DNA of 64,000 nucleotides, taken from NCBI GenBank assembly GCA_011503125.2, contig WWBZ02000082.1, positions 124,001-188,000 on the forward strand, in the 5' to 3' direction. Position 1 is the first letter of the stretch. Each line of letters starts with the position of its first letter. A program made the translations under genes and the position numbers. This stretch comes from Botryosphaeria dothidea. Lineage: Eukaryota; Ascomycota; Dothideomycetes; Botryosphaeriales; Botryosphaeriaceae. Below, piece by piece: positions 24,272 through 37,441 of the stretch. Below the pieces are notes generated by a model that saw only the letters and a list, made by a program, of their open reading frames with translations, was not told where the DNA came from and did not search any database.

Positions 24272-26185
24272 GGCCATGACGAAAGTTGCGTTTACATGGT
24301 TCTTGTAACTGTTGGGTAATGAGATGACCGTTGGTAGGCAGGATCATGCACATTTGAATTTTTGCAAGCAAGAGATATCATGCACCGTACCGGAGCTCTC
24401 TTTGAAGAGCTTGCACGCCACTCCTTCGCCGTCCTCTTGTGCGTTTTCGTTTCTTTTGTACATATATTCTACCTTGCAATCTTGGGAACTAAATAGCCTC
24501 CCTTCTGTATATTACCCCTAGACGCTCCTTAGTCTTTTACTTCCCTCTTTTTAATCGTACCTCTTGGATATTTGTTTTACCCCCCTCCCGTTGGATTTTT
24601 TCTTGCATAAAAAACGTTCGGGTCACGCAAGTTCTTCTTGATGGATCTGTTTCTTTCGAATTCACATACCCTGCTGCTCCAGCATGTCTTCTGCTCGGAG
24701 TAGTATTGCGGCGTCTACAAAAGAGCTATCGCTTTTCTCAAGAGCCGTGTGATGCGGGAAATGGCCATAATAATCCTTTAATCTTCTTATCCAGTCCGTG
24801 TTACGATCAAAAAGGAAATTGATAAATTACGCAGATGACGATCAAACGCAAAGGATATGACCCTAGTAGTCTCTCAGCAAGAACTAATGAACCACGCCTA
24901 TGGACAATCAAACGACTGGATCCCAAACGACTTCCCTTCCTAAATTCATGTGCGGTATGTACGTTGGTTCGTTTGAAAGTTGTCTGCATGTGAAAAGGCG
25001 CAATTTATCTGACCGGGGTCACTGGCTACGCAGAATGGCCGTCGATCTCCTGAATGCCGTCCTCAACCATGAGTCGGCTCCCGGGCGGATGTGATGAGTT
25101 CCACTTCCGTTAGCACTCGTGTGGTTGATCTCCCGCTGTCTGAAGTGGAGCTTTCAAACGCCAAATCAGCTGCTCGCTTGCGCTTTTTAAGGTACGCGGC
25201 GTCATGGCATTCGTAACCCGCCAGCTGGCCGAATTACTCTAGCACTTCCCAGCTTTATTTTCCTGCCGGTTTTTGCGTCTGAATGCATTCCAAAGGGAGA
25301 CTTTTCGTGCCTTTCATGATTCATCTGTTGATCCTTGTCAGGGTAGGGTTGTCTTTTTCGCCTGTTTGCTGGATGCTCCATAGAGATGATATAGGGGTCA
25401 TCAACGGTCCCGCTCTGAATGATGTCCGCATATTAATAGCCCACAGAGCATTCAGTATCGGTATGCTCAAGTCAGATGTGAAAGTCTGCAGCATGTGGTT
25501 TAGACCGATGCGCTCCGCTAGGTTCTGAAGGACGTGGTCCAAGTGTACTAATGGCCCCAGCCGATTGCGCTCATGGACATACCTTGGTGGCTATGCTTGC
25601 GAAAGTGTCTTCTTCCAGGAATCCTCCGCCCCATTTCTGTGAGTATGAGCTACTGGTTCATTGACGTCGAAGGTTGGACAGCGGCTGCTTGGATAAGAGC
25701 GAAGCGTTGGAGCCGCTGCTCGTCGCGGAAATAGCTGAGCTAGCGAGTCGCGCGTGCCTCATGGGACCAGAGTAGATCAGCATGGGCAACACCCTCCAGA
25801 ATATCTAGATGCTAAAACAAACGCACTGTCGGATTGTGATTGTTCAGGTGCAACTGACCATTGCTGCCTTGCCTTAGGCTCCAGGAATGGCATAGTATGA
25901 TCGAAAAGTGAACCAAAGCGGTAGGCGCGACCTACTCCCATCGAGTCACTTCACGAATTCACCCCAAGGACGTGCCTTCCTAATGTCCCAAAAGCCGTCA
26001 GGAGGACAGATTTGGCCACGTGATGCACAGTGAGCGCCGCTTACTTAAACCCTTCCTCTCGCTGACCATCGACTCTTTTTTTCTTTCCTTCAACACCCCA
26101 AGTCACAGCACACTCTCCATCCAAGCACCCTCATCCAAACACCTCACTCTCTTTCCCCTACTCGCTGTTGCCCGACCCCCGTCAC

Positions 26186-26204
26186 AGCACACACACACAC
26201 ACAT
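26186..26204. repeat. CA dinucleotide microsatellite
   Basis: A short run of about eight CA units inside a pyrimidine-rich tract, in the gene-poor region. Confidence 0.6.
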
Positions 26205-27362
26205 CAATCCATTCTCCCACTTGTCCACCTCGACTAGAGCCGGTAGCTGCGTCCGGTTGCATGGAGTTGTGTCCCGTAAATGGCGGTTGTTCGTTAGGTG
26301 AGAGGCAGGCTGTTGGGTCTAGCCGACGACTCCCTTCGGATCCAACTCGCTGCTCCCTCGGTATGGAGGCGTTGGCCGCTTCATGTACTCTGAGATCAGA
26401 GCCGTGTTTGACTGCTCGAATATGTCAGGTTTGTACAGGTGACGAGACAGGCAGGTTGCCCTCTTGATCTAAAGTCAGCTTCAAGGCCCCTGCGGGAGGT
26501 ATCATTGGGCACTCGATGGCTTGAGGATCGATTAGGTCAGTACTGATTCCAGTGGACTCGCGCTGCATCGGCAAGTGAGGTAGGCGTTGAGACATTAAAA
26601 TGGGTATCAAAAATATTTGGTCGCCCTTAGCTGGCTAAGCATTGGCGACCGGGTCAAATATGAGAGCCCGACATACAAAAATTTAGATAGCTTCACTTCT
26701 GTAGTTTCTCTCTACCGATTCATTGCATGTTGCTATTTCTCTCACGCCCGAGTGTTAGCCTTATAATTAATATCCTAGTTGCTCCCTCACACCAAAGCAC
26801 CATAGTCGCAAGCAATCTTAGCGCATCAACGCCCGCACGCGATGCGGTATTCCTCGGCCAGCGCGCCGCCAGCAAATAGGACACACAGGTTTGATCCGCG
26901 AATTACTTCGTGCTTATGTTCCTTCTTGCTGTCACGTTGGTATGCTCCGGCCGTCGACCCTCTAATGATGTTGGTCAGAAGGCGACCTCACCGACGATAA
27001 CGTGCGACTGGTTCGCGCACCGTCGCATCGAGGTGAGGTCGTTTGAAGTTTCTAGCATTTGCCATCGCGTATTTCTGTGGGATTCTATGTAGATGCAAAG
27101 CCAAGTATCCACTTCGACTGCCATACCATTCCGAGTTTACCATTAGATCTCCAGACGGACATGACGAAATAGCATAGGGCCTAGAACAATAGGCGAGCGT
27201 TTCTCCTCCCCCCTTCGAACAAGGTCGATCCTTGCTAAACGCGCTTGCATATAGGCCCTGTCATGCATTTTTCTCGCGTCCGCATGTCACGTTCGCGCGC
27301 ACTTCCGTCAGGGCTAGAACACATCATTGTGCTGTCTTGATGATATCATTCCATTCTATCTC

Positions 27363-27398
27363 CATATCAACATCATCAACGTCATCAACGTCATCGTA
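27363..27398. repeat. Imperfect CATCAACGT tandem repeat
   Basis: Successive units ATCAACATC, ATCAACGTC, ATCAACGTC and ATCGTAAC form an imperfect 9-nt tandem array in non-coding sequence. Confidence 0.5.
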
Positions 27399-28537
27399 AC
27401 ATCAAATAGTCTCCACAAGAATACCGCTATCGTGAGACGCCAACCGTAGTCCACCTCATTGAAAAACCGCACTAGACAAGAGCTAAAATATTTCCTTTCA
27501 GAATGGGAATTAGGTATTAGTTATTTACTACAGCGTCACAACGCGCGACAGCGAAGCGCGCCATCTTTTCCCACCGACCAACAAAGACCTCAAGTCATTA
27601 AAAATTCCACTTCCACCAGCTCGGGAAACACTTCTTTGTCCCAATGCATAGCCCAAACCCAACCACAGAAGACAACAAAACGGTGGGGGGAGGAATCAGC
27701 TGGAAAGCCCTATATCCCCAAAAGACCCATTGCGTGTTGCGTTTCCGACCCATCTCTTCAAGACCCCCAAAACCAAACCAACCATGCAATGACCGCAGAT
27801 TTGTTATTTCCCGTCCTGGAAAATCCGATTTATCCAAAAAAAAATACAATCGCGCCTTGCCCTCGGTCACCGTAGCGGACAAGGCAGCGTTGCGTGCGAG
27901 TGTAATGAAGAATAGAAGAAGCGAACGAAGCTATATCTACGGTGTTGTTTGGGTAAGCGACCGGAATTGGGTATATCGCTCTTTCTCTCTGAAACCAATA
28001 AATGCAGGTAAACCCTCATTAAAGTAGTAATTTCCCTTGTCGTTGACAACGCCGCGCGCGAATGTGATCAGAATCAATCCGGGTGCTCTATCAGGGTTGC
28101 ATGAAAAAAGGCGTAAAGAAAAAATGGGCGCCTTGTCTCCGAATCAGCCTTGCTGCGCGTTGGAACGCGCGGTCTCAGAATGCGTATCCGTGTTCGTAGC
28201 AGTTGTGGCTGAGTAATGTGGCTGTAGGAATTGTGCGGCCCAACAACTCGATCGACATTTTCTTCGGCTCGCCATCGTCGTCGGAACAACGGAAAAGAGT
28301 GGCGAGGTCGAAGGCGGGCCGGGATCGAGTCTCAAGAAGAGAGGATGCGATGTGCTAATAACGCGCAGCGCAAAAAATGCAGGATAAACTCCGTCCATGC
28401 AAATGGTCATTAGAGGCGTGATCGGGCTAGTTTGAGCCCTCGCGAGGATGGTCGTGATTATGGTGGTGTTACTCCGTGAAGTCTCTGCAGTCAAGACCTA
28501 GCAACAAGTGGCCTTGACGGCCTTCCAGAAGTTATGT

Positions 28538-29985
28538 TCACCGATATTCACGCTCGTGATCCGAGGCCGAAGCGAGCGTGTCACCTTCCCAGCCTTCCGA
28601 ATCAATAGGGCTCCGTGGTCCGTTCGACGGGCTCCTTGCGCCCGAAGAGAAAGAGGAGGATGAGCCAATGGTCCATTCATCACTATCCGAAGCGGGGTGG
28701 AACTCCTCGTAGAAGTGTGTCATGACGTGGCCATACTCCTGGGATTCGCCAAGTTCGGTAAAGTCATAGTCCCATCTGGTGCTCTTGTCATGCTGAACTC
28801 GGGGGAGGAAATTTTGCTTTGCGATGAAGAAGACGGCGCCGGCAACTGGACTATCATTAGCAGTTGTGAGTGTGTACGTGGAAGGTGATTGAAACTTACG
28901 CAGACTCCCGCCAACGAGATCAACGGCGTAGTGGTGCGAGAGATACATGGTAGACCACCACAACCACATAACGTAGGCAGTGAAAACAGGCCACATCCTA
29001 GGGAAAACGTGGCTCAGGAAAAGGGCGTGAATCGTTGCCCAGCCCGAGTGCAGGGACGGGAACGCTCCGAAAACCATAGGGGAGGCGGTAAAGCCAGAGG
29101 TATAGAGGTCAAGACCAAGAAGCTTGTCGATGGCTGCCAGACCTGCTGGGCTGCCAGGCATTCCGTAGTTCGCAGGAGCGAGACCGTAGATGTTCTCGTA
29201 CCACGGCGGGGAGCACGGGAAGCACAATTGAATAATGACACCAGTCAGGTTCATGTATCCAAATGAGCGAGCGAAGACCGGCAGAGAGCCGGGAGGCCCG
29301 AAAATGAACATTACTCCACAGCAAACGACCGGAGAACCGAAATGGGTAATCCCGTAGGGAATCCAAGCCAGAACATCAAGAACCACGTGCTTGTGTGCCG
29401 AAAGGATATTGCTAAGATTTGCACCATACATGATGTTCTCGAGAGCCGGAAGGACGCGAACCCAGATAGGCGGGCGGTACTCGCCGGATATGAATCTAGC
29501 AGATGTCAGTCAGTCTCGTGCTGAGTATCAATGGGGGCGTGCAGTTCTGCTTACTGGCAAGAGTAGAACAATACCAGCCAGGTGATGGCAGGCAGAAAGG
29601 GCAGGAAAAATTGTCTCGTCGCCGGCACGACCATGGAGCCCATCAGCAGCGAAGCCACAAAGGTCTTGAAGATGGGCCCAGGCTTCTCGATGACGGATAG
29701 GGCGAAGATGCCCACGATGGCCAAGAAGAGGTACTGGGCGTCATAGTAGGACCAGTGGTGCGAACGCAGCGAGCGCAGAGTATCCGAGGGCGACAGCGAG
29801 GTCTCCAGCGAGGCAACGTTCGAGGTGGGCGACTGCCGGCTGCGGATCTTGGACTTGGTTGCGCGCCACTTTCTGCGGACCTTGTGGGGGACAAGGATGG
29901 GCAGCGACGGCCGCCATGCGGGCAGCATGGCCTTGCGTGGCAGATAGTCCTGGTATGAGGGCAGGCGGGTGTGCATGGTGGGCAT
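28538..29985 (-). CDS. AUR1: Inositol phosphorylceramide synthase catalytic subunit
   Basis: Exons complement(29555..29985, 28900..29495, 28538..28845) give 444 residues. Aur1 transfers phosphoinositol from phosphatidylinositol to ceramide in the Golgi and is the target of aureobasidin A. The protein is polytopic. It carries the PAP2-like catalytic motifs FGAFPSLHSGWA and SHHYAVDLVGG, and the family stretches ALENIMYGANLSNILSAH and WIPYGITHFGSPVV. The C-terminal tail (SDEWTIGSSSS onward) is hydrophilic and cytosolic. The last intron (28846-28899) is 54 nt, a multiple of three with no stop, and its retention would only insert 18 residues right after the catalytic VDLVGGS. I placed the acceptor at CAG 28846-28848 because it restores the family reading LLAGAVFFIAK. 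The start ATG 29985 has a second in-frame ATG three codons later. Confidence 0.95.
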
Positions 29986-32900
29986 CTGCGGCGGCAAGCA
30001 AGGCAGAAGTGTGCAGCAGGACGGGCGGTCAGAGAGTCGGGAGCGCTTGTGCGGGCTCCTGCTGCGCGGCGGCGGTCCGGAACAGCGGGCGAGGGTGGAG
30101 GATGCTACTGTGCGGTCGTCGGGCGCATGCGAGGACGTGGTGCGGGCGAGGAGGAGAGAGGTGCGAGAAGGGCCTGGACTGGCGCGCACAAAGATCGGGG
30201 CTTGGTGATGTTATGAAGGAGATGGGCTGAGTAAGTGGCCCTTTTGCGTTGCGTGAGGCAGCCGCGCTAGCTAGCTCCCGGTCCGCCCGGACACGCAGAG
30301 CCCAGCGGCGCGCAGAGACCGGGAGAGATTAAAATTGCGCCCCAGCCAGCTGCACACGCGACTAACCGCCAGCAACCCAGCGCGCGCGCCGCCCGTGCTC
30401 ATCCCCGGCCGATTGCTCTGCTGAGGCCCACTGCCCAAGCGGCGCGCGTCTCGACGGCCTCCGTTTCTGCTGCGTTTCCCGTCTGCGCCAGCTGAGTTTG
30501 GGCGGCACGAGGCAGCAGAGCGCGCTCTGATACATATCGATAGCGGTATGACGCTTACACAGCCCAAGGTACCGCCACGGCGAGGACCCCAAGGGACGGG
30601 CTGCTGTGGGATGAGGTCAGCGCTAGCCTGGGCAGCCGGCGCGCGCACCACAGGTCCACCCAGAGTCCCGAGGCCGTTAGACCGACAGCTGTCTAGCGAT
30701 TGTCGCAGGGAACAGCGTGCAAAAGCTTGCCCGTTGTCCAATCTGCCGTACTCGTACTGCATCCTCATCTCGCGCCTCAATCAATCTCGTCTTTCGGCTT
30801 GTGCAGTCATGATCGGATGCGGTGCGAGCCACGGACTGGGGCCCACGTCCATCGGCTGCGCGCGGCAGCTTGCCCATATCCACACCCCCCGTGCAACACT
30901 TGTCTGCCGTGCATGGCGCAAGGTTTTGTGGATGCGGATGCGAGGAAAAAAAGTCCCCCCAACTCTCCGAGACCGAAACGCCGGGCTTGTCCGAGTCCCG
31001 TCCCACCGCCGAACGAGAGCCACCGATACGGCTGCTTGCTATACTCCATCCTGCACGGCCGGGCCCCGCGGAAACCACTCGTTTTGTCAAATCCTGTCGC
31101 GTGCATGGTGGCCAATGGGAGGCGGACTCGACGTGTTTAAGCGCCGTTCTGGTGTCTCGCAGCTCTCTCGGCTCTCGCAGCACCAAAAGGCTTCGCAGCT
31201 CGCTTGGCGCTCTGCGCAGCTTTGCTTTTCCCTGCGCTCCCGCAGCGCCCCGGCCGACTTTGCCGTGCATCGTCGACGCCTCCTCGACCGGTTGGCTCTT
31301 GCGGATGCTGCGCGCTTCCGGAGCCGAGCGGCGCTCACCAATCTCCCAGCTCTCATCCTCCTCTGCCACGCCCTGCTGATCGCTCTTTCATGCACCCGCA
31401 GCCACACTTCTTCGCCCCCGCTGTTGGAGGCGGAGTTAACGGCGGTGTCAGGGGCCAACGTCCATCCGTTGGCCGCGAGCGCCGCCGAACTCAAACCTGT
31501 AGCCCATAGCAACAGGTCCCTTGCGTCCCTGCACCGCCGTAGTTGCTGTTTGGCCTGTTGGTTGCGTCCTCTCCCCGCATGTCGGATGAAGCTGCTGCTA
31601 TGTCGCCGCCTACCCTGTCCTCGCACGCTGGTTGGCCCTGCTGCGCTTCCCGCGTCTGATAGATGGCGCCGCTGCGTGCATCAGCTGTCGTTTCATCCAA
31701 ATGGCTGGAGACCGCACCACCAACGCTGACGAAAGGCCTAGAGCATCGCGAACATGACGAGGGGCAAGCCACCAACCAACCCTACCCTGCCTCTTCTTCT
31801 GTTTGCCTCAGGCGCGCTGTCCACGCCAAACCCTCGATCTGCGCGTTGATTGACAAGTAATCGATTTGCTGGCCAAGAACGAACGCTCGTCGTATGATCC
31901 ACTTCCCACCGGTCTTGCTAACTAACAACAGCTGCAAGAGCGGCGAGCGGGTCGCCAACAGCCCCCTGGCGACGTTTGTACAGAAAAAGAAGAGCCTCGT
32001 GATTGTCGCTGTTCGCTGCGCACACCGCTCCTGCAGACGTCACGCCTTGGCAGTTTTCTCGTGACTTTTGGAAACTCCAAACCGTTGTCGAAACCGTTGT
32101 AGCACGGGAAGGAGAGGAACCTCCCGGCGACTTGGGCGGGACGCATCCCATTCGATACCGGCGGAGCATGGGAATGGACACGCGCGCAACAGACCCCGAT
32201 CTCCGCGTCGGCAGCCGTGTTACCGCTGGGTCCGTGTGTCCCTTGCAGAGCGCCGCGTGCGTTCTTTCTCTCTTCTGCGGCGCCGCAGAGAGAGAGAGCG
32301 TGATGACGGGGCCGTGTTTGGGACCCTGACCCTCTCCAAGGGGTGCTGGGCTGCCGCCGATCCTCACTCCCACTGGACGGGGACGCTTCTCTGTTCAAAC
32401 AGGGTCCCCATCCATTCTTTCTGCAAGTCAAGCACAAAAAGCACCCCGGGGGGTGTTGGGGGAGAGCCAGACTGACTCTTGAATCAGGGTCACGCAGGGA
32501 AACAACTCACCCCAGGAAAAAAAAAAAGACCAGGGCATTCGTAGCCTCCTCATCTAACCATTGAGATTACTGAAAGCTTGATAGTGCTCTCATCGCACTG
32601 TCATTCTTTCCAGTTAATTGCCAGTCAGGTGAGCTATATCTACAACGCTGGGCAGCCAGAGCCGCAAAACAGCGCAACGGTAGAAGCTTTGGCGCTCATC
32701 AAGAACGCACAGATGCTTGACGATGACGATGACGATGATAAAAAACAGTGTGCCCGCTTGGAAAGGGAAGCTTTGGGCACCTCCGGCCGAGCAGGCTCAT
32801 GAAGGAGATCCGAGAGTTTGGCCGTGGGTCCCTCCGTCTTGTTGGGCCTGGCGCTCTTTCTCATCCCGCGGCGATTCATTAACATCTCCAATCATCTTCA

Positions 32901-33933
32901 GGAGTGGGATTGCGGGTTGGTGCGTGTGATCGGTGCATGGGCGCGGAGCGTCTGTGTGTGACTTGTGAAGGACCTAGTTCAAAGCACAAAAAAAAGAAAC
33001 AAGTCAGGAAAAGTGAAAGAAAGGGGCGGTAGCCAACGAGGAAGAAGGGACCCGCCGCCACTTTTGCTGAACAAGGCATTTCGGCGCGGGAAAGAGCTCA
33101 ACTAATCGGAGCAAGGAAGAGTAGTCGTGACACAAAAGCTGGGCGCCGTTCCCCGCTGCATATAATATATGGATATGACGAGTGGCCCTTCATTTTGATG
33201 GCGATGCGTCTTTCTCGCTTTCCGCTGATGATCCTATATACCACCTCCGCTATTGCCTCCATGTCCGTTCCCCATCCCAAGGAGAGACGGCCATCATCAA
33301 TCGCCCAACGTTTCGTAAGCAGAACCAGACCACATTGGCCACGCAACGAACACGAAAGAGACGGAATCCGTGCGCCGAAAAAAAGCGAAGACATCACGGC
33401 AAGGTCCGCATAGCGAAGCAAACCACCGGTGCGTTTTCAATGTCGTGGCTCAAAGTCTTCAGTTTGATACTATCTCTCATTTCACTATATCGCTCTCCCA
33501 CTACTTCCTCCGTGTACTCGCATAACCAGCTTGTCCTCCACGAAGCTGTAACGACAGTAAGGATAATCAAAGGTATCTCCGCCGCTTAAAAACATCCGAA
33601 CCCAGTTCAAGAAGAGAACGTCAACCCAAATATCCACCAATCCGCCCGTTATACAAAGGAGAGAACAAAAGAAAATTAAAAATCAAAACGCAAATTGTCG
33701 AAACCAATCTCTATACTCGCAGTCGTCAAAAAGCCTCCAAGCTCCCGAACGAGATTCCCCGAAAGCAGAGTCTCCTTGAACGCCGTTGCCGTTTGAACAA
33801 AGTCGCTGCCTCAAATCGCTTTCTTACACGGTAGACTGAAAAGACGCTGCATTGACATTCGTCACGTCATTATCGTCTGCTGGGCTACCACGAAACGAAA
33901 CGACCTTTTAGGCCATCAACATTATCGATCGAC
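29986..33933. other. 3.9-kb region without a recognisable gene (AUR1 upstream)
   Basis: It contains the AUR1 promoter on the left and the 3' flank of the zinc-finger gene on the right. Long GC-rich open frames (for example 30548-31729 on plus and 31087-31626 on minus) overlap each other in opposite strands, are rich in Arg/Ser/Ala/Pro and lack splice or domain support. A short GAT/GAC repeat lies at 32721-32740. No RNA gene recognised. Confidence 0.5.
32718..32740. repeat. Short GACGAT repeat
   Basis: About three to four hexamer units of GACGAT in non-coding sequence. Confidence 0.5.
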
Positions 33934-35993
33934 TTAGTTTATGCTGTCCAGAAACGAGAAGTCATCCTGGGTGGAACCCGAGGTGTTGATCATGAGTTCA
34001 TTGCCGAACGGGTCACTGTTGAAGGGGTTCCACATGGCAGACATGCTGTTGCTGGAGTCGAAGGTGCTGGGTGGGAGGCCGTTGAAGTCATCATCGAAGT
34101 CAAGGTCGTCTCCCTTGTCCATGCCAGCCTTGCCCATAACAGGTGAGGTAGGAGGTGTGCTGTATGCTGCTGACACGGTACGTCCAGAGAAGGTGCGTTG
34201 CTTCTGACTAGGCGACCTGTTCTTCTTGCCCTTCGGCACGCGGAGAACGTTGTCGTCAGCAGGGACAGGAGAAGGCGACTGAGGCGGGGTAGCGACGCCA
34301 CTGAAGTCTTGCGAAGTGAGTTGGAAGAAGGCATCCTCGGCAGTGTCGAGGTCATCGTTGTCTTCATCCTCGTTGGAGTCCTTAGCCTCCAATGGGCTGG
34401 ATGAACTGTTGGAATAACTAATTCCTTATCAGCAAGAACATTCGTACACACGGGCGACGACATGGCTGACCTGAAGGATGACGACTGTGCGTCTGACGTC
34501 TGCAGAGACTGCAGGTTAGTAAACTGAGACGAGTCGTACTCGTTGATGTTCGGAACTGGAGAGTATCCAGAAGAGCCAGGGGAAGGACCCGATGAATATG
34601 ACGAAGCGTATGAGTCTCCTTGAGCTTGACGAGTTTTGTTGGCTTTCTCGAGGCGCTCAGCCATCTCGGGACGATTCTTCCGAGGACGGCCACGGCGGGC
34701 TGACTTCTTGACTGCACCAGGGAAGGCACCATCGCACATACCGCGCTGACGGTGGCGAGTTAGAGCGTCCTGCCGCGCGAAGCCAGCTCCGCAAGGGCAT
34801 TTGTAAGGCTTGTCCCCAGTATGAATCTTCGCATGGCGCTTCAGATCATGCTGGCGTACAAAGCACTTGCCGCAGTGGTTGCACTTATACTGACGATCGC
34901 CAAGGTGAGTCTGGACATGTGACCTGATGTTCTCACGCCGACCGAACGTCTTGCCGCACTCAGGGAACAGACAAGTCCAGCGATGGTTCGTTGGATCCTG
35001 CTCACTGATATATGCTTGAACCTCTTCCGGTGAGATGCCAGTCTCCTCGATCGTAGCGTCGAGGTTGAGGTCAGCTATCGACATGGCACGCGGTGAGAGA
35101 GGAGCCTTAGTCGGCGAGGATGACAGGTACCCGTCCATGTCGGTCGAGCTCCGCGACATCGGGAGAAGCGAGGGACGGCGCGACAGCGACAAGTGAGGCG
35201 GAGCAGGTGCGAGGTGTCCCTGGTGCTGAAATGATGCGATTGGCCTAGGGCGAGGTGAGGTCGAAGGCGAGCAACCGGGTGAGATGGCGTCAGACGAGTA
35301 GAAAGAAGACTCGTAGCCATTGTCGCTCTCGGGCTGGTGGCTGAAGTTGAAGCTGAATCCCTGGTCCTCGGGAGGAGGCTCCAGGTTAATCTCACATGCG
35401 TCACTGAAACTTGACGGCATAGGTGCGAGATCGAGGTGATCCGTCGGCGGCGCCATTGGCGAATTGTGTTGCGGCGATGGGACGGGGCTAGGCACGATGC
35501 TGACCTTGACCTGGGCGTGTGCCCCGTAAACGGCCTTGATGTGTTGTTCCAAATCCTTCAATTGTTGTATCGAAGGATGGTGAGGGTGTGAGGATGGCTG
35601 AGGTTGAGACTGAACATGAGGCTGAGGAGGAAAGGAAGTCTGAAGAGGAGGAAGATCCGCAAATTGCTGGAAATGGTGGCCCGGCTGAGCCATGCTCTGC
35701 TGCTGCGCTGCTTGCATTGTATGCTGTGGTTGTTCTTGTCCTGTGTTAGCGATACTTACCTGACTATCGCCCTGCGAAGGCTGTTGGTCGTTAGTGCTCA
35801 GCCGGCCCAGGAATGGTGACAGAAGTTGTGGCTTCTGGTCCAAGCTCATTCCCCTTCGGTGAGCGTGTTGCCGTTGAATGGTCGCAGGAAGAGGTCGCAT
35901 CTGAGGCGCCTCGAAAATAGTCGGTGTCGAGTTCTGCCGGCGATGCATTTGGCGCCGCTGCTGGATACTCGAGGTCGACGGGCTGGACAGCAT
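33934..35993 (-). CDS. C2H2 zinc-finger transcription factor of the Ace2/Swi5 type
   Basis: Exons complement(34471..35993, 33934..34405) give 664 residues; the intron is 65 nt. Three zinc fingers lie at about residues 335-418: CLFPECGKTFGRRENIRSH, CNHCGKCFVRQHDLKRH, and a third CPCG-type finger ending in HRQRGMC. The CxC spacing in finger three and the C-terminal Cys replacing a His are typical of Ace2/Swi5. A basic RRGRPRKNRPEM segment follows. The N terminus is Gln/His-rich and low in complexity, and the C terminus is acidic (NEDEDNDDLDTAED), a plausible activation region ending in DDFSFLDSIN. In yeasts such factors drive daughter-cell separation genes downstream of RAM/MOR. The filamentous-fungal role is less settled. 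The minus-strand leader is long and almost free of ATG; see the 5' leader entry. Confidence 0.88.
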
Positions 35994-36530
35994 ATCGAAT
36001 GAATGCAGATGAGTCCGGATAGGGCGATTTATCGAAGATTGTTGTGTGTTGGCCGGTGGGGTCTCCGTGGTTCCGGTACTTGAATTCAGAGCAATGATGT
36101 CAGCGGTGAGTCCGGCCGCAAACGCATCACGCGTGCTTCACTTCGCTTGTTTTTGTTGTTGAAGCGGAGAACAGACACTCACCTCGCGCAGTGCAAGCCG
36201 CGCTCGCCGGGCTAGCGGATTTCTTTTGGTTTCCTCAGATAAGACGGGTTTGTGTATTTCCTGCTCAAGCTGCAGATGCAGGCAGACGCGGCTGCCTCAA
36301 CGTCGTGCAGGAACGGTGGGTCGCTCGTTCCCCCTCAGGCGGGCTGTGTAGATTGAGGCGCGGTGCTCCCTCACAGAGGTGTAGAAGAGGGTGTATAGAG
36401 GATTGTTTATGAGGATTTGCAGTATTTGTAGATCGTGGAGGATGTGAGGTGCGGGAGATGTGAGAGGCGCGTGAAGCTTCGCCCTAAACACAACAGCCCC
36501 AGTCGATAGCTGTCCGGGTAACCGATACGC
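35994..36530 (-). promoter_or_regulatory. Long leader of the zinc-finger gene with a probable 5'UTR intron
   Basis: From 36128 to about 36525 the minus strand has no ATG, an unlikely gap by chance that fits an untranslated leader. A strong GAG/GTGAGT donor sits at 36182. The acceptor is unclear, because only weak AAG sites follow before the start codon. The single ATG at 36127 would open a 13-codon upstream frame if it stays in the mRNA. Confidence 0.4.
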
Positions 36531-36787
36531 ATCGCCAAATGACGTGAAGCCGGCCGGGGTCGTGGCCAGGCTGCCAGGTCGCGCCCAGCCCGCGCGCCTG
36601 CCTAGCTAGCGCGATGCCAACAACCCTGCCTGTCGCCCTTCTTTGCTTGCCGGAGCAACGCGGGGCCGATGCATCGCTGACTAAGCTGCTCGGCTAGCAC
36701 ACAGAACGCAAATTCAGCCGCGCCGCCCTTGACTTTTCGTCAATCGCACATCGACTGAGGAGGACATCTGCATCAACAGTTGTCTAG

Positions 36788-36847
36788 GTGAGCCCGTTCC
36801 CCTGCCACCACCGCCCACGCCTGCGAGTACTGACAATCGCATCGCAG
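36788..36847 (+). other. 5'UTR intron of UBI3
   Basis: A TAG/GTGAGC donor at 36788, a TACTGACAAT branch site and an ATCGCAG acceptor ending at 36847 flank 60 nt that end six bases before the ubiquitin ATG at 36854. Introns just before or after the start codon are common in fungal ribosomal protein genes. Confidence 0.7.
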
Positions 36848-36853
36848 GTCGCC

Positions 36854-37441
<588 letters not shown>

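Larger units (their letters stand above)
24272..28537. other. 4.3-kb gene-poor region
   Basis: No open frame here combines length, splice sites and protein-like composition. At 26040-26290 the plus strand looks like a promoter and leader: a T-rich tract, a long pyrimidine-rich CA/CT stretch, then an ATG at 26261 with a GTGAGA donor 37 bases later, but no exon follows convincingly. Short tandem repeats occur (CA near 26188-26203; ATCAACGTC near 27365-27395). It could hold a non-coding RNA or a decayed gene. It also contains the 3' flanks of SYP1 and AUR1, which converge. Confidence 0.5.

Noticed and set aside
25321..25542. 73-residue minus-strand frame that reads rather like protein (LAERIGLNHMLQTF)
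   Set aside because: No adjoining exon closes in phase and the plus strand is open over the same bases. At most a gene relic.
27459..27875. 138-residue plus-strand frame
   Set aside because: Gln/Pro/Thr-rich with no start context or homologous motif, and an overlapping minus-strand frame of similar quality.
30548..31729. 393-codon plus-strand frame in the AUR1 upstream region
   Set aside because: Composition is rich in Ser/Arg/Ala/Pro/Cys, it overlaps minus-strand frames of similar length, and it has no family motif or splice support.
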